64,000 nucleotides of DNA from Basidiobolus meristosporus CBS 931.73 (lineage: Eukaryota > Basidiobolomycota > Basidiobolomycetes > Basidiobolales > Basidiobolaceae), in NCBI GenBank assembly GCA_002104905.1, contig MCFE01000178.1:1-64000 (forward strand). Direction: 5' to 3'. Below, piece by piece: positions 41,045-53,267 of the stretch (position 1 is its first letter; each line of letters starts with the position of its first letter). The notes beneath the pieces were generated by a model. It saw nothing but the letters and a program-made list of their open reading frames with translations, made no database searches and had not been told where the DNA came from. Both the position numbers and the translations under genes were made by a program.

Positions 41045-41572
41045 TGCTATGAATAGACACAAGGCAGGAGTGTAGGGCTAGGCAAGCCAGGACTAGGTAG
41101 GGACTTAGGTGTGGATCAACAAGGCAAGGCGTGTTTCCAAGGCAAGGCTGTTTATTCAAGACTTGTGCCTATCAGACTGAGGAATACACAAGGCGGGATA
41201 AGACTATATATACTTTTTAGCAATATCAATGCCCAGAGATATTGGCTAATGCTGATGGGTTCTAGGGTGAGGCACAGTAAGTGTGCCAAGATAGAGATGT
41301 ACTGAAGAACAAACTAGAATATCACATGGGGATATGTCAGGGGTTGGCTGATCATGCAACCAGGTCTTATGACGTAATATTACCATATAGAGTATGGGGC
41401 TACATAAACTCCAATGGGAAGCTTCCATATGATGTTCCATTGTGTAAAGTTGACTTGTAGCTTTCAAAAAGTTGCTAGAATGTAATAGAACTCTCCAGAA
41501 GGAACTTGGATTTTTTTACTGACTTGATTTGGCTTGATAATTGGAGGCCAGGGATGTCATGGAATTATGACA
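41045..41572 (-). repeat. 5' LTR of element C (family D)
   Basis: 528-bp partner of 35658-36167. Outer end TTATGACA, inner end TGCTATGAATAG on the plus strand. Scattered substitutions from its partner show that the insertion is not recent. Confidence 0.85.
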
Positions 41573-43499
41573 CCTACCGCTATTACAACATCTGGCCATA
41601 CTTGTAACCATATGCAAACTGAGTCAGGTGAGTTTGTGACATCTTTAGGCTCCCCTCAGCATTCTGAATATGGCATGCAGAGTGATGGCTCTGAAGAAGA
41701 AGGCTCACTGCTGGATTGTGAGACTATTTCCCCTAACAACAGTACCCTGAATCAGACTGTCCAGATCCCAATACAAATAACACAACACCCATAGAAAAAA
41801 TTCTATGGATATTTATGGAGGCAAGTGACCAAGTAAGCCATCTACTGGCAAATGATGTAATGCTGCAGCGAGAGAGGTGGCATGTGGCAACAAACATCCG
41901 CAATGGGGGCTTTGAGTATTTGCTACTACTCCTTGCCAGTATCAATCCCATATGCAACTCATCATGTACATGAAATAAGGGGACAACCATCATGTGGCTG
42001 GCACCATATGCTGCTGTAGCTATCCCAGTACAAGTATGTGTTAACAGTTGCCTGGCATTTGCATGAGAGAATACCACTATTGCAAGGTATCCAACTTTTA
42101 AAGAATCTACCACTGCTGGAGGAAAACATTGCTCACATGCCAGATAGATTCTGGTAATATCCCATCTAAAGAAGCCTATGCAATGCAGCATATATTGTGA
42201 AGTTATAATGTACTGCACCCAGTAACAATCAAGTACAAATATTCTCAATATATTTGATGGCAAACATTACAAACAGCCCTGAAGCAAGGGCTGCTTTGAG
42301 GGTATGTATGACTATGCCTTTGCCTTAGCACTTGATGGATTCTATTTAAACATGTGTTTTACCAGCAAAACCTGCTGGCCTCTGATTCTCATTGGCCATA
42401 ATAAGCTGTCTATCTTGTGGTACCAGAGCAGCAATCTGACAATAGTTTCACTGGTATCTTGGCCTGAATTACTATCCATCCTGGATGGCTACCTGTAATC
42501 ATTGCTGGATGAATTTTGGATGCTTTCCAGCAGAATACTACTTAATGGTTATGATATCAAAGTGCATATCATCATCTGCATTAGAGATACCCCAGCATCA
42601 GCAAGATAGCTGGCTTTTCTGGGCACAATGTATGATATTGCTGTTGAATGTGTGAGATCCAGGGGATTTACTCCACAACTCACACACATGATACTTATCC
42701 AAACACCAATGCTACAAACATCATCTTCTCATAAAGGCAACATACAGACATCAGCATGCAATAGCAGCAAAGTTGGCAAGCTATAAGCCATCTGCAGGAA
42801 TATGGATTACTTGGTAACTGGATATACCTGAGATAGAGAGTATCTTTAAGAGCAAAACCTTTCTACCATGAGCAATGTATTTGCTTTTTGGCAATACCCC
42901 TGTGCTAATAATCAAGTTATACATGCAGCTTTTTAAGTTAAGTGAGCACTTTGACATACTAGAAATATTTAAAAGAATGGCAAGATACTACAGAGTATAT
43001 TCTACCCAAGGCACTGCTCACAGCTTCAAATCAAAATTCATTCATATATGTAACATTACAAATTCAAGGACTGGATAGACTTGATATGTAGTTATTCATG
43101 TGGCCTTCTGAAGCCATATCTATTAGGAGTACATTGTAAGCATTGCAAGTCATATGTTGAAGTTGTAGGAATATCTATCCAGAAGAGGATCCTTAGTGCC
43201 AACTTGATGCATATACAACTTTTGTGCAAGGTTTTTGCAACAGGATATGATAGCTTATGCTTCAAGTATAAAGCTGGATATGTAGATCTCTGTTGCTACA
43301 CTGTGAAAAATTATAGTGATGATCTCATAAAAAGGCAGTCTCAGATTTTATGCCCCATGATTAAGAGGTATTGCTCCCATCAAGATACTGCACAAAGAGA
43401 GTCACAAATTATTTCACCCTGCATTTCACAAAAAACTTGGTCAATATTTCTTATCACAACAATACAAAAGTGGCATTTGATTGGTTCTCTGCCAATCTT
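41573..43499 (+). pseudogene. Tnp2 transposase copy 5, remainder
   Basis: It resumes directly after element C: MQTESGEFVTSLGSPQHSEYG (quoted in part), MQSDGSEEEGSLLDCETISPN, then the core YDYAFALALDGFYLNMCFTS, CWPLILIGHNKLSILWYQS and SWPELLSILDGYL (42310-42500), ICIRDTPAS (GD changed to RD), HYRVYSTQGTAHS, CSYSCGLLKPYLLGV, VVGISIQKRILSANLMHIQLL and the 3' end near 43320-43490. The FWEFPMEQ block is deleted. With 35424-35657 this is the longest Tnp2 copy, but it has many breaks. Confidence 0.7.
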
Positions 43500-43849
43500 C
43501 CCTCTTTCTGATCCCAGACACTCTACCACCTCCTACAGTGGTGTGTATTGATTGGCTATTGCCACTTTTTCTCACTACTTACTTCCAAACTCATTCATCT
43601 CTCTTATATTGATTGCTTACAAACTGATTTATTTCTGCTGAAACTTCAGTTGCACCACAATTGCCAATTTTATTGACCTATGCAAGGCCCTATACCCAAC
43701 ACTGACATTAAGCCCAACTCCACACTCAGCAAGTAATTCCATTAAAATTCACCACTCATTATGTAATTCTGCTGTAATTCTCTGCTTCCATGACTTTGGT
43801 AGGAGCCCCATGTCTTTAAGCCACTGTTCTTTTACTGGTTCACATACAT
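43500..43849. other. Convergent junction Tnp2/U, copy 2
   Basis: 'ctttctgatcccagacactc', 'tattgattggctattgccac' and 'ctgctgaaacttcagttgca' are shared in order with 31691-31860. No coding sequence is evident beyond the ends of the two genes. Confidence 0.5.
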
Positions 43850-45477
43850 CCTGGTGATCAACCTGCACAGCAAGGTCTAGCACCTTATCTGCCAGTCTTT
43901 GCAATAACTACATGCAATATTTGAGTGTGTTTTCTGGAGCACTTCCCTTAAAGAAGTGCTGCAACCTCTTAGTTTGCTTAGTTATGTTCCAAGATTCCAC
44001 TAGAGGTACTGTGATAGTATTTTGAGTTCTTGATACTGATACTTTGTCTGCCAGTGGGATCTCCACTCTGTCATCAGTGCAGGCTGTGGAGGCTGTGGTA
44101 GACAAGTTTCCTTTCTCTGCAAACACATCTTCCTCACTGAAGTGTATCTCAACTGACTGTGCTTCCAGCTCTTGCAAAAAAGCTGTTTTCTTGTTAGTAA
44201 TTCTTCTTGACTATTATGGGATTCAGCCTGTTCTGGGCTTATGGCATTGAATGGCAAGAACTGCAGCTTTTTCTTGTACCTTCCTGTCTCTGGCTTAGGT
44301 AGACATTTTTCCCTATATCACTGCCAGGTTTTCAAAGCTACTGAGAAATTCTTCTATTGAACCACATTGCTCCTTAATAAATGCTGCTCTGATGCATCTG
44401 TTTTGGCCCACTTGTCCTGGGCTGCCACTCTGCAGGTAACCAGATGCTTCTTTTCCAACTTTTCTGAGCTTGCAGCCCATGTTCTGATATGCTCATGAGG
44501 TAGCCACTTGTTTATATCACTGTCAGGTCCTTGACTGCTACTTAGACTGTGTGCTTCTTGAGTAGACCTACACTTTTTCCTTGAAGAATGTAGCGCTGAT
44601 GCTGCTGTGTCTGCCTGCTTCCCCTTATCAGCATTTTTCCATCTACTGGATTTTTTTTTGACCCTTGTTTGAATCTTTTGGCCCAGCTAGTAACAGGCTA
44701 TTGAGGAAGCTGCCGGTTTTTAGCTCTTGCACCCGTGTTCTTCCGCCTTTGATAGTTTCTGCTATTATTCTGATACAGTCTTGGCAAACCAATTCTGGCC
44801 TAAAATCTGCTTGCTTGTTTGAGTCCAGGATAATGCTCATGGGGCAAGTCAAGCACATTCTGTTTGGCCTTGAGTATGTGATGGTCCCATGGTATGCTGG
44901 CCTTAAAGTGCTGGTATGCTAGACTTCAAACAGCTACTTAAATATTGGCCCACTCTTCATCATTGCAGTCAACAGCTTCAGGGATCTAAAATGCCATTTT
45001 ATTTGTAGTATTTGGTATAAACAGTATATCTTCTCCCTCCCATGCAGTGATGGGCTTTTCTGTGTGCATTATCTTTTGGTACTGTTGTTGTGCTTTAACA
45101 ACTCTATAGTATTCCTCTGCTGTTACATTATGAAATGGCTTAATTCTTAGCTGTGACATTGAGCTACTTGAGCTCCTTCTTTGCAGCAAAGATACTGCTT
45201 GATCTATCTGGGATATTGATTGCTCTACATCTTTAATCCACTCATCCTGTTTCTGGACTATTTCCTGCTCTATCTGGGCCATTACATTTATTCTGTCAGT
45301 CACTACACCAAATGCCTCACTAATGCTTTGGTATGAGCTGACAACATACTTCCTAATATAGGGGGTGGTGATGTTATGATGACTACATGCTGGTCTTCAG
45401 CTGAAGGAACTGCTATTGCTACATTTGCATCTGTCTGTGCATTATAGTCAGCTTGCAGCTCTGCAGAGATCCTCAAT
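43850..45477 (-). pseudogene. Gene U copy 6
   Basis: On the minus strand from about 45420 the N-terminal end is cut, then DRINVMAQIEQEIVQKQDEW, VEQSISQIDQAVSLLQRR (coil, open 45303-44986), NVTAEEYYRVVKAQQQYQK, KPITAWEGEDILFIPN, then LYPGLKQA-like near 44830, a basic tail, and the 3' block DDRVEIPLADKVSVSRTQN, VESWNITKQTKRLQHFFKG (44085-43960). The coil and end blocks line up well with 24620-25935 and so define the full domain order of the family. Confidence 0.6.
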
Positions 45478-46745
45478 CACTTACTTTGCATACACTCTGT
45501 AATATCATGCCAATTTTCACCATGCACCATGTACAACTTGGTCATTACTATAGGGATGTTGCTGAAAAGCAAATGCATAACTCCCAGTGGAAAGCTTTTG
45601 CTCCAACAGAAGCCCTCTATCTTAAGTATCTTGCCAACTTTGCTGCAACTATATACAGACTTCTGCATGCTCTTTTTGCAAGAATATGGTTCTCTTAGTG
45701 CTGGTATTTGGGTAATAATATTATATGTGAGTTATGGACTAAGTACCCTGGCTCTCACACTTTCCACAGACGCAGTCTCATTTGCTGATGGCCTGGTATC
45801 TCCAATGCAGATAATAAAAAGTGCTTTGACATGATGGACATTTGCTGTTATCTTGCTGAAAAGCAAATAGAACTCATCCAGCAATGGATACAGGTAGCTT
45901 TCCAGGTTGAACAGTGATTTTGGCCCAGATACAAGTGTGACAACCATCATATTCCTGCCCTGATACTGTAAGATAGGTGGCAGATTCAGGTTGATGAGAA
46001 TCAGTGGCCAGCAGGATTGGCAGGCAGAGTACTTGTTGATGAGAATCCATCAAGTGCTAAGGCATAGGCATGGTCAGGCATACCTTCAAAGTAGAGCTTA
46101 CTTCCTAGCTCTATGTAATATTTGCCATCAGATATGTTGGATATGTTTGTGCTTCACTGATACTGTGTGCATACCTAGAAGCTTCACAATATTTGTTGGA
46201 TTGCAAGAGCATTCTTAGTTAGGGTGTACCAAAGTATATCACATGTGTAAACAATTTTTCCCTAATGGTATGGAATCTTGAAAAGTAGGAAACCTTGCAA
46301 TAGTGGCATTTTTTGATGTGAATGCCACTCAACTGTTGACACAGGCTGGTGATGGGATGGTCTTTGGTTCATATGTTACCAGCCACATGATAGTGGTTCA
46401 TTTATACCATGTACATGGCAAGTTACATCCCAGGATGATTCTGGCAAGAGTTTGTAGTAAATCCTTAAGTACTTTGTTGCTTCCCAATCTTTGCCAGACT
46501 GAATGAGTTACTTTAGACAGGGTATCAATGAATGATATCCTGAGAGTGAGCAACCTTTTCCCCCAATGGTGGTGGATTGATGACAAGTAGGGTCATTAGT
46601 TGCCAGCTGCATGATGGTTGTCCACTTATACCATGTGCATGGCAGGTTGCATCTCAGGATGATTTTGGCAAGATGTAGTGGGTAAATCCTCAAAGCCACC
46701 ATCTCTTGGCATTATTTCTATAGATGTTGTCTCATTGCAAATTGT
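45478..46745 (-). pseudogene. Tnp2 transposase copy 6 (minus), linker to core
   Basis: On the minus strand: LAKIILRCNLPCTWYKW and a second, similar stretch (46690-46600 and 46470-46380), so this part is internally duplicated. Then follow PKSLFNLESYLYPLLDEFY (near 45900), IICIGDTRPSANETAS (GD kept) and KIEGFCWSKSFPLGVMHLL (near 45600). It is cut near 45478, where it meets gene U in the same orientation. Confidence 0.65.
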
Positions 46746-47694
46746 GATTTTACCAGGTTCAAGCAGGGTACTGCTATCAGTGTTTGGCTAATTTTACTGC
46801 CAAATAAAGTTAAGATACATCATAGTGTTTAGGCAGTATTTTGCGGTCTTAGTGCACTCTATAACTATTAGAGTAGGCCTAACTTGCTTGTTCATCCAAT
46901 TGCCTAATATTGCAAAAGACTGACAGTGATTTGATGCCTTCATTGTAGCCTCTGATTGCATTGTTATGGCAATATGGTGGTCTACAACTAGTTCTGTATA
47001 ATTCTGCCATGCCAATATGCCATATAGCACTTACTCTTTATACCTCCCCTTGTGCAATTCATATATATTCTACTGTGGAGTCACCCCTGTTTATTTGCTT
47101 ATCCACTCCTACCTTGGGTATTTCACATATTTATTGAATCCAAAAATACTATGGTTTAATGCTTATTGATCTCCATAAATATGCACACCTGCTGCAAATC
47201 ATTTACTTATATTACTGCAACCTTACTGATTTCTCTATCTCCTCACACATCCACTCTGCAGGAAACTCCCCCAAGGGGAAGTATGGCCCAATATTCCCAA
47301 TGCACCCAGCAAGTTGGAGTAGAGCATGGGCACAGTAGTGGCAGAGATCTATATGTTCAGCTTTATGTTTGTTATATAGCCATTCAAATATCATCACAAA
47401 TTCCTTGCACCCAGTTTGTAGATACTTCAAGTTGGCTTTGATGATCTGCTTCTGGATAAATATTCCTAAAATATCCACATATGACTCCCAATGCTTCCAA
47501 TACACTCTTTGTAGAAATGCCTTCAGGAGGCCACTTGAATACATATATATCCAGTCCATCCAGTCCTTGCACATGTGTTGTTGCATATGCTTATCAATTT
47601 GCTTGGAGCCCATGAAAGGTACTTAGGATGGCAGATACTCTGTAATATCTTGCTAATTCTTTCAAATATCTCTAGTATCATGAGGTTCCCATTT
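46746..47694 (-). pseudogene. Tnp2 transposase, C-terminal part (minus)
   Basis: An open stretch of 133 codons (47613-47212): DWMDWIYMYSSGLLKAFLQ, VDILGIFIQKQIIKANLKYLQ, CIGNIGPYFPLGEFPAEWMCEE, in which FWEFPMEQ has decayed to LGEFPAEW. Then a gap and the tail PTLIVIECTKTAKYC near 46870. It comes from a different copy than 45478-46745, because N-terminal sequence follows it downstream on the same strand. Confidence 0.65.
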
Positions 47695-48975
47695 TGCTTA
47701 AAATGCCGCCTGTATAACTAAGATGCAGATCCACCTTGAGGAAAGGAAGCCTTAGACTATAGTAACAGGAAAATAAGTAGAGCCCAAAAGAACAGCAGAA
47801 GAAGTGGAGATTTCTCAAGAGAAGGAGAGAAAGGTCTTTAATGCCACATATATCAATGTGCAAGATTACTTCATTGGACAAATCCATGCCTCAAATACTG
47901 CCAAAGCAGCATGGGGATCCTGAGAGAAGATCTCTAGAGCAAAGTCAGTATCAAGCAAGCTTTATTTAAAAGATATTTCTTCAATATGAGGAAGAAGCAG
48001 GATGATGACATGCTACAACTCATTACCAGAATGGAGACACTTGCAGAAGAGCTTGACAGTATTAATGCTGATGTAAATGATGAAGAAAAGATACTTTGTG
48101 TGCTTTGCAGCCTACCAGACAAGTATGAGCAACTCATACTTTCTTTTGAAAGCAAAGAAGATAATTTGACTTTAGACTATGTGAAATGAAGACTTTTCCA
48201 TGAAGTACGCAGATGTAATGATCAAGCTGAAAAGATTGAAGATAATGCTTCATCCAGTTCGGACAGGCACTCAGAAAAGAAGGGAAAGCAGCATAATCAA
48301 AAAAAACCTGGATGCTGTAACTACTGTAAAAAGCCAGCACACTGGGCAAGAGAATGCAAGAAGAAATAAGCAGACAAAAAACAGAAACTAGAGCAGGCAA
48401 ACTATAAAACTACAAATGAACAGTTATTTGTAACTATACAAAAGAGTACAAGTAACCAAAGTAATGAAAGGTATTTTGACTCTGGAGCATCACCACATAT
48501 TGGTGGTATTAAGGAGTGGTTCAGCAACTTAAGACTATTCCCTTAAGAAAGGTTTATCTGGGAGATAACTCTGCTCTGGAGGCTACCACTAGTGGGTCTT
48601 TACAACTAAATAAAAGCAATAGCTCAGGGGCAACAACAGCAAGACCAACTGACGTACTCTATGTATCCAGAATAGCTATGAACCTACTCTCAGTCAGTAG
48701 AGCAGCTGCTCAGGGACTGAAATTTGTTTTTACAAAGATAAGCTGCTCAATATTGAGTGAAAATGGACAAAAATTAGCTTCAGGAATCAAAGATCACAAT
48801 ATGTACAAGTTACAGTGCAAGATCATTGTACCTGAGTGTGCCAACATTGCTGAAACTGATGAAACCAACTAGGAGATGTGGCCAAGGCTAGGACACATTG
48901 GGGAACAGAAAATGAGCCAACTGGTGAAAAATCAGCTTGTTTTGGGCCTAAAATACTCAATTCCAATCATATTGA
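47695..48975 (+). pseudogene. Ty1/copia element: Gag, protease and pre-integrase part
   Basis: Gag starts near 47710 (frame breaks), with YINVQDYFIGQIHASNTAKAAW, then MLQLITRMETLAEELDSI, LPDKYEQLILSFES (48100-48155). A zinc knuckle CNYCKKPAHWARECKK lies at 48321-48370 (C-x2-C-x4-H-x4-C). Protease motif YFDSGASPHIGG near 48473. Pre-integrase RLGHIGEQKMSQLVKNQLV near 48885. At 48975 it is cut by Ty3 element A and resumes at 53847. About 80 codons at the start of the integrase are missing. No copia LTR was found. Confidence 0.85.
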
Positions 48976-49985
48976 ATAAGAATGCAAGAAGAAAGGACTT
49001 TGCTTCAATTGCCACCAGCAGGGACATATTGCAAAGTACTGCCCTCAGAGAAGAAATGGACACCAGCCATCAAGAACCTTTAACTGTATTGAGGCCATGG
49101 AGCATAGTAACATGAAGGATGAACTTGAAGAAGACTCAGAACTCACCTTCCACATGTCAGAAGAATACCTATCCCAGATGACCTCAAACTCAGGAAAGCT
49201 ATTATACTTGAATGGAGTAATTAATGGAGTACCTGCCAAGATCATGATTGACTCAGGAACATTGCATGAGTACATGTCAGAGCAATTTGCCTTGAAAGCT
49301 GGAATCAACTTGGAACCTACCAAATCAACTTCTGTCTCAACAGCTGATGTGAACTCTCACATAATCAACCGTATTACCCAGCCAGTAAGAATGAAGATCA
49401 ATGACTATGAAGAAGACCTATAGGCCTATATATTTGGGAACTGCAAGTTTGACCTTGTACTTGGAAAAACCTGGCTATTTTGTTGTAATCCATCAATCAA
49501 CTGGAGAACCCATGCTACTCAGATCCAAAAGGACAACAAGACCTATGAGCTATTGCCGTCAGGCTGGATTTCAACTTGGTCAATTCCAATATGTGTGAGA
49601 TAAGTGAACTTAGCAAGACCCAGTTCTGTAGAGCACTTAGAGAAGGTACTTAGATGTTCCTCATGGCAGTGTTACAGTGATATTCCTCTACCCAGCACCC
49701 CAGCAGGTCCAGACTCACTTGAAGAAGTACTCACATGTGTTTCCAGATGAGCTTGTAAGCCTACCACCAGTCAGAGACTTGGATCATGCCATTGACACAG
49801 GAGATAGCCCTCCAGTAAGCAAGACACCTTACAGAATGAGTCCATTGGAATTGGAGGAAATGAAGAGACAAATTGATCAGCTGTTGGAGCAAGGATATAT
49901 CAGGCTCAGCAAGTCACCCTGTGGAGCACCAGTGCTTTTTGTGAAAAAGGAGGATGGAACACTTAGGATGTGCATTGACTACAGA
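48976..49985 (+). pseudogene. Ty3/gypsy element A: Gag knuckle, protease and RT start
   Basis: It starts abruptly just before the Gag zinc knuckle (CFNCHQQGHIAKYCPQ, 49008-49060). Protease: PAKIMIDSGTLHEYMSEQF (49235-49295) with a normal DSG; terminal block FDLVLGKTWLF. RT begins near 49720: DTGDSPPVSKTPYRMSPLE, ALFVKKEDGTLRMCIDYR. The frame is cut in the codon after DYR by a solo LTR-D. No 5' LTR is present. The stop TAG at 49421 separates protease from the next part. Confidence 0.85.
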
Positions 49986-50506
49986 TGTCATGATCACATG
50001 ACAACCATGAACACCCATGCCAAGTTTCAGCTTCCTAGCTCAATTTCTAAGAGATTCCTTCTGGAACCTTCTACCACCTTCCAGAAAGTTCCTGACCATT
50101 CCAAACCATTGTTACACAATGGAACATTCCATGGAAGCTTTCCATTGTATTTTTTATAGTCCAGTACCATATATGGAAATACCAGGTCACATGACTTAGT
50201 CACATGATCAGGTGACCCAATCTATTTCCCCATCCTGTCTCAGTGCCGTGTCACCTATGTCATTATCCCCAGCACCATTGCTATGCCTCACCCCACAACC
50301 CCATTAGTATTAGCTAATATCTATTGGCATCAATATAGCCAAAAAGTATATATAGTCCTATCCCCCCTTAAGTATTCCTCAGTCTGATAAACACAGGTCT
50401 TGAATAAACAGCCTTGCCTTGAATCCTGCCTTGCCTTGATGGTCCACACCTAAGTCCTTTCCTGCCGTGCCTAGCTTTTACTCCTGCCTTGTGTCTATTC
50501 ATAACA
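49986..50506 (+). mobile_element. Solo LTR, family D, inside RT of element A
   Basis: 521 bp, TGTCATGATCACATG to ATTCATAACA, with the perfect 5-bp duplication ACAGA (49981-49985 and 50507-50511). LTR plus duplication is 526 bp, one more than a multiple of three, which explains the frame change from before to after it. TATATATAG lies near 50347. Confidence 0.95.
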
Positions 50507-52899
50507 ACAGAGCCCTGAACTCAGTTACTGTCCAGAATAAGTACCCCATACCTCTTATTGATGAGCTTTTGGACCAACTTAATGGAGCTACTACTTTCAG
50601 CAAGATTGACCTCATGTCAGGATACAACCAGATTAGGGTGAAACCAGAAGATATCCCTAAGACAACATTCAGGACCAGATATGGACATTACAAGTACTTA
50701 GTGATGAGTTTTGGCCTCACTAATGCCCCTGCAACATTCATGATGCTGATGCAGACTGTCTTACAGGAGTACTTAGACAAGTTTGTGATAATCTACCTGG
50801 ATGACATATTGATATACAGCAAGACAGAAGAGGATCACTTGGTGCACATTGAAAAGGTCCTGAAGAAGCTAAGAGAGAGCAAGCTTTATGGCAAGCTACC
50901 CAAGTGTGAACTCTTCACAGAACACGTTGAATATCTGGGACACATAGTGGCTAGCTCAGGAGTAACCTTAGACCCCAAGAAGGTGGAGGTAATCAAGAAT
51001 CTGAAACAGCCCCATAGCATATCAGAGGTCAGATCATTCCTTGGAATGGTTTCCTATTATCGGAGATTTGTCAAGTTATTTGCAAGTATTGCAGCCCCTT
51101 TTACTGATATCCTCAAGAAAGATAATACCTCAAACGGGACATAGCATGTGAGACTGCCTTCCAGATGCTCAAGAATGAACTTGCTAACCTGCCAAGCTTG
51201 AGAATACCAGACTTCAGAAAAGAGTTCACTCTGTGCACATATGCTTCAGATTATGCAATTGGTGGAGTGCTGAGCCAAGAACACAAGGGAAAGGACTACC
51301 ATGTTGCCTTTGAATCCAAGAAACTGAACTCAGCAGAACAAAACTATCCAGTACATGAGAAGGAGATGCTTGCTATAATACACTGTTTGAGGACATGGAG
51401 ATGCTATATTGAAGGAGTCAAATGTACTGTGAAGACTGATCATTCCTCCCTCAAGTATATATTTACTCAGTAGGTACTCTCTAGAAGAATGCCAAGATGG
51501 AGTGAATACATTCAGCAATTTGACTTGGAGATTGTCTACTGCCCTGGAAAAAACAACACAGTGGCTGATGCCTTATCAAAATTAGTTCAAGTTGCACAAC
51601 TCAACTTGGTGCATGAATCAGATTGGCCTAGCCTATTATCAGAGTACTTGGAGGACCAAGCCATTCCTAATGAGGTGGATGAAGAGATAAAGAAGATAAT
51701 CCAGGAAGAAGCCAGCAAATTTGTTGTACAGGATGAAGCACTCTACCAAATTGTTGATGGAAGTCCTATTGCCGATTGTCCTTATGTTTCTTGCCTGGAT
51801 TTAATACATAAGCTGCACAATGGACATGAACATCTTGGAATCAAAGGAACCTATAGACTTGTCAGAGCCAGAGCATGGTGACCCAGAATGAAACAAGATA
51901 TTGAGAAGCTAGTGAAAACATGCCCAAACTACCAAATCAATCAAGGCCAGCCACAAAGAATTGCCAAACTCTTCCCTTTGGAGCCTGTAAGACTGTTTGA
52001 GAGATGGGGAATTGACTTTACTGGAAGACTGCCAACTACCAGGAAATGCAACCGTTGGATCCTAGTAGCAATTGACCATGCCACTAAATGGCCAGTTGCT
52101 ACAGCTGTACCAATAGCCAGTGAACAAGAAGTTGCAAGTTTCATTTACCATGAGATACTGATGAAGTTTTGATGACCTGTGGAGATCTTATCTGATAGAG
52201 GAGCAAACCTTATGGCAAAGACATTAGAGGCTTACCTGAAAATGCAGCAGATCAGACACCTGAAAACCTTGGCATGTCACCCCAGAGCTAATGGAGTCAC
52301 TGAGCGGTTTAATGGATTATTTGGAAAAATGCTGACCAAGTATGCAAATGGAGCTGTCAGTAGATGGGATGAGTATATAGACCAAGCACTCTTTGCATGC
52401 AGAATCAGAGTACACAACACCACCCAGCAATCACCATTTTACTTAGTGTATGGATGTGAACCAAGGATTCCAGGAGATCTCACACAACCCAAGCTTACAG
52501 ATGCCTTAGAAGATGAACTTAGTCAGCCAAGTAGAAACCAGGAACTGTAACAAAGACATCAAGAGGCACAGACCAAAGTATCTCAAAGTGCAGAAAAGAT
52601 GAAGCAGAGATTTGACAAGACTTTAGCACCAGAAGCATTAACAGTTGCAAACTTTGTATTGATAAGAAACAATACTTGGAAGAAGTTTGAGCCACAATGG
52701 ACAGGACCATTCAAGATCATCAGAGAATGTCCATTTGCAACTTACCAACTGGTGGACAAACAAGGTAATATCTGGGAAGACTTAGTGCATAGGGACAGAC
52801 TCAAGCTTGCAAGACTTGCTGATAATACTGAACCATCAAGATGTTGGTATCACAAGAAAAGAGATTCAGGAAAACCATCTCAACTTTAGTAGGGGAGAA
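50507..52899 (+). pseudogene. Ty3/gypsy element A: RT, RNase H and integrase
   Basis: RT: ALNSVTVQNKYPIPLIDELLDQL, KIDLMSGYNQIRV, VMSFGLTNAPATF, IIYLDDILIYSKT (catalytic YLDD near 50795). A -1/+1 shift occurs between 51144 and 51165. One frame then runs to 52889 with only four stops. RNase H: CTYASDYAIGGVLSQ (first Asp changed to Tyr), VHEKEMLAII, DHSSLKY, ADALSK. Integrase: HNGHEHLGIKGT - CPNYQ (second Cys of the finger changed to Tyr), WGIDFTGRLP, LSDRGAN, HPRANGVTERFN (DDE kept). The C-terminal domain EPQWTGPFKIIRE is near 52690. A likely polypurine tract AGGGGAGAA precedes the LTR. Confidence 0.88.
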
Positions 52900-53267
52900 T
52901 GTTATGATCTGCTGCTTGAATGTTTAAGTTAGATAAGTCTTTAGTCAAATCAATTAGTATATGATTAGGTTATCAATATATCAGTATTATCTATGAAATC
53001 AGTAGCATTAGTCAGCAAATGAATCAGCAGATCCTTATCAGACAGAAATAGATATATTAAGTAAGATCTTATTGGGTGATGATGATGCAATCAAATGAGT
53101 CATCAGCCACAACCTACATTAGGAAATACAGTTAGTCAGCAATTGATCTGGCAAAATGTATATAAGGAGCTGCTGGAATCTCAATAAAGATCAGTTCAAG
53201 TTTTAGTGAATACAATACTAGCTAAACTCCCTGTTCCTCTACAACTCTTATACCAAGACTTGCAACA
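52900..53267 (+). repeat. 3' LTR of element A (family E, 368 bp)
   Basis: TGTTATGATCTGC to CTTGCAACA. ATATAAGG near 53159 and AATAAA near 53186. It is followed without a gap by a second copy of the end of Pol. Confidence 0.9.

Larger units (their letters stand above)
35658..41572 (-). mobile_element. Chromodomain Ty3/gypsy element C with both LTRs
   Basis: 5915 bp inserted into Tnp2 copy 5; flanks CATAC (35653-35657) and CCTAC (41573-41577) are a 5-bp duplication with one change. LTRs: 35658-36167 (3') and 41045-41572 (5'). Inside, on the minus strand, are the protease, RT, RNase H, integrase and a chromodomain. Later events are an LTR-G2 insertion (38175-38976), and a hairpin arm plus an LTR-G2 piece (40424-41044) that replace most of Gag. 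The purine run before the 3' LTR (AAAAGAAGAGAATAGGG) is the likely polypurine tract. Confidence 0.85.
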
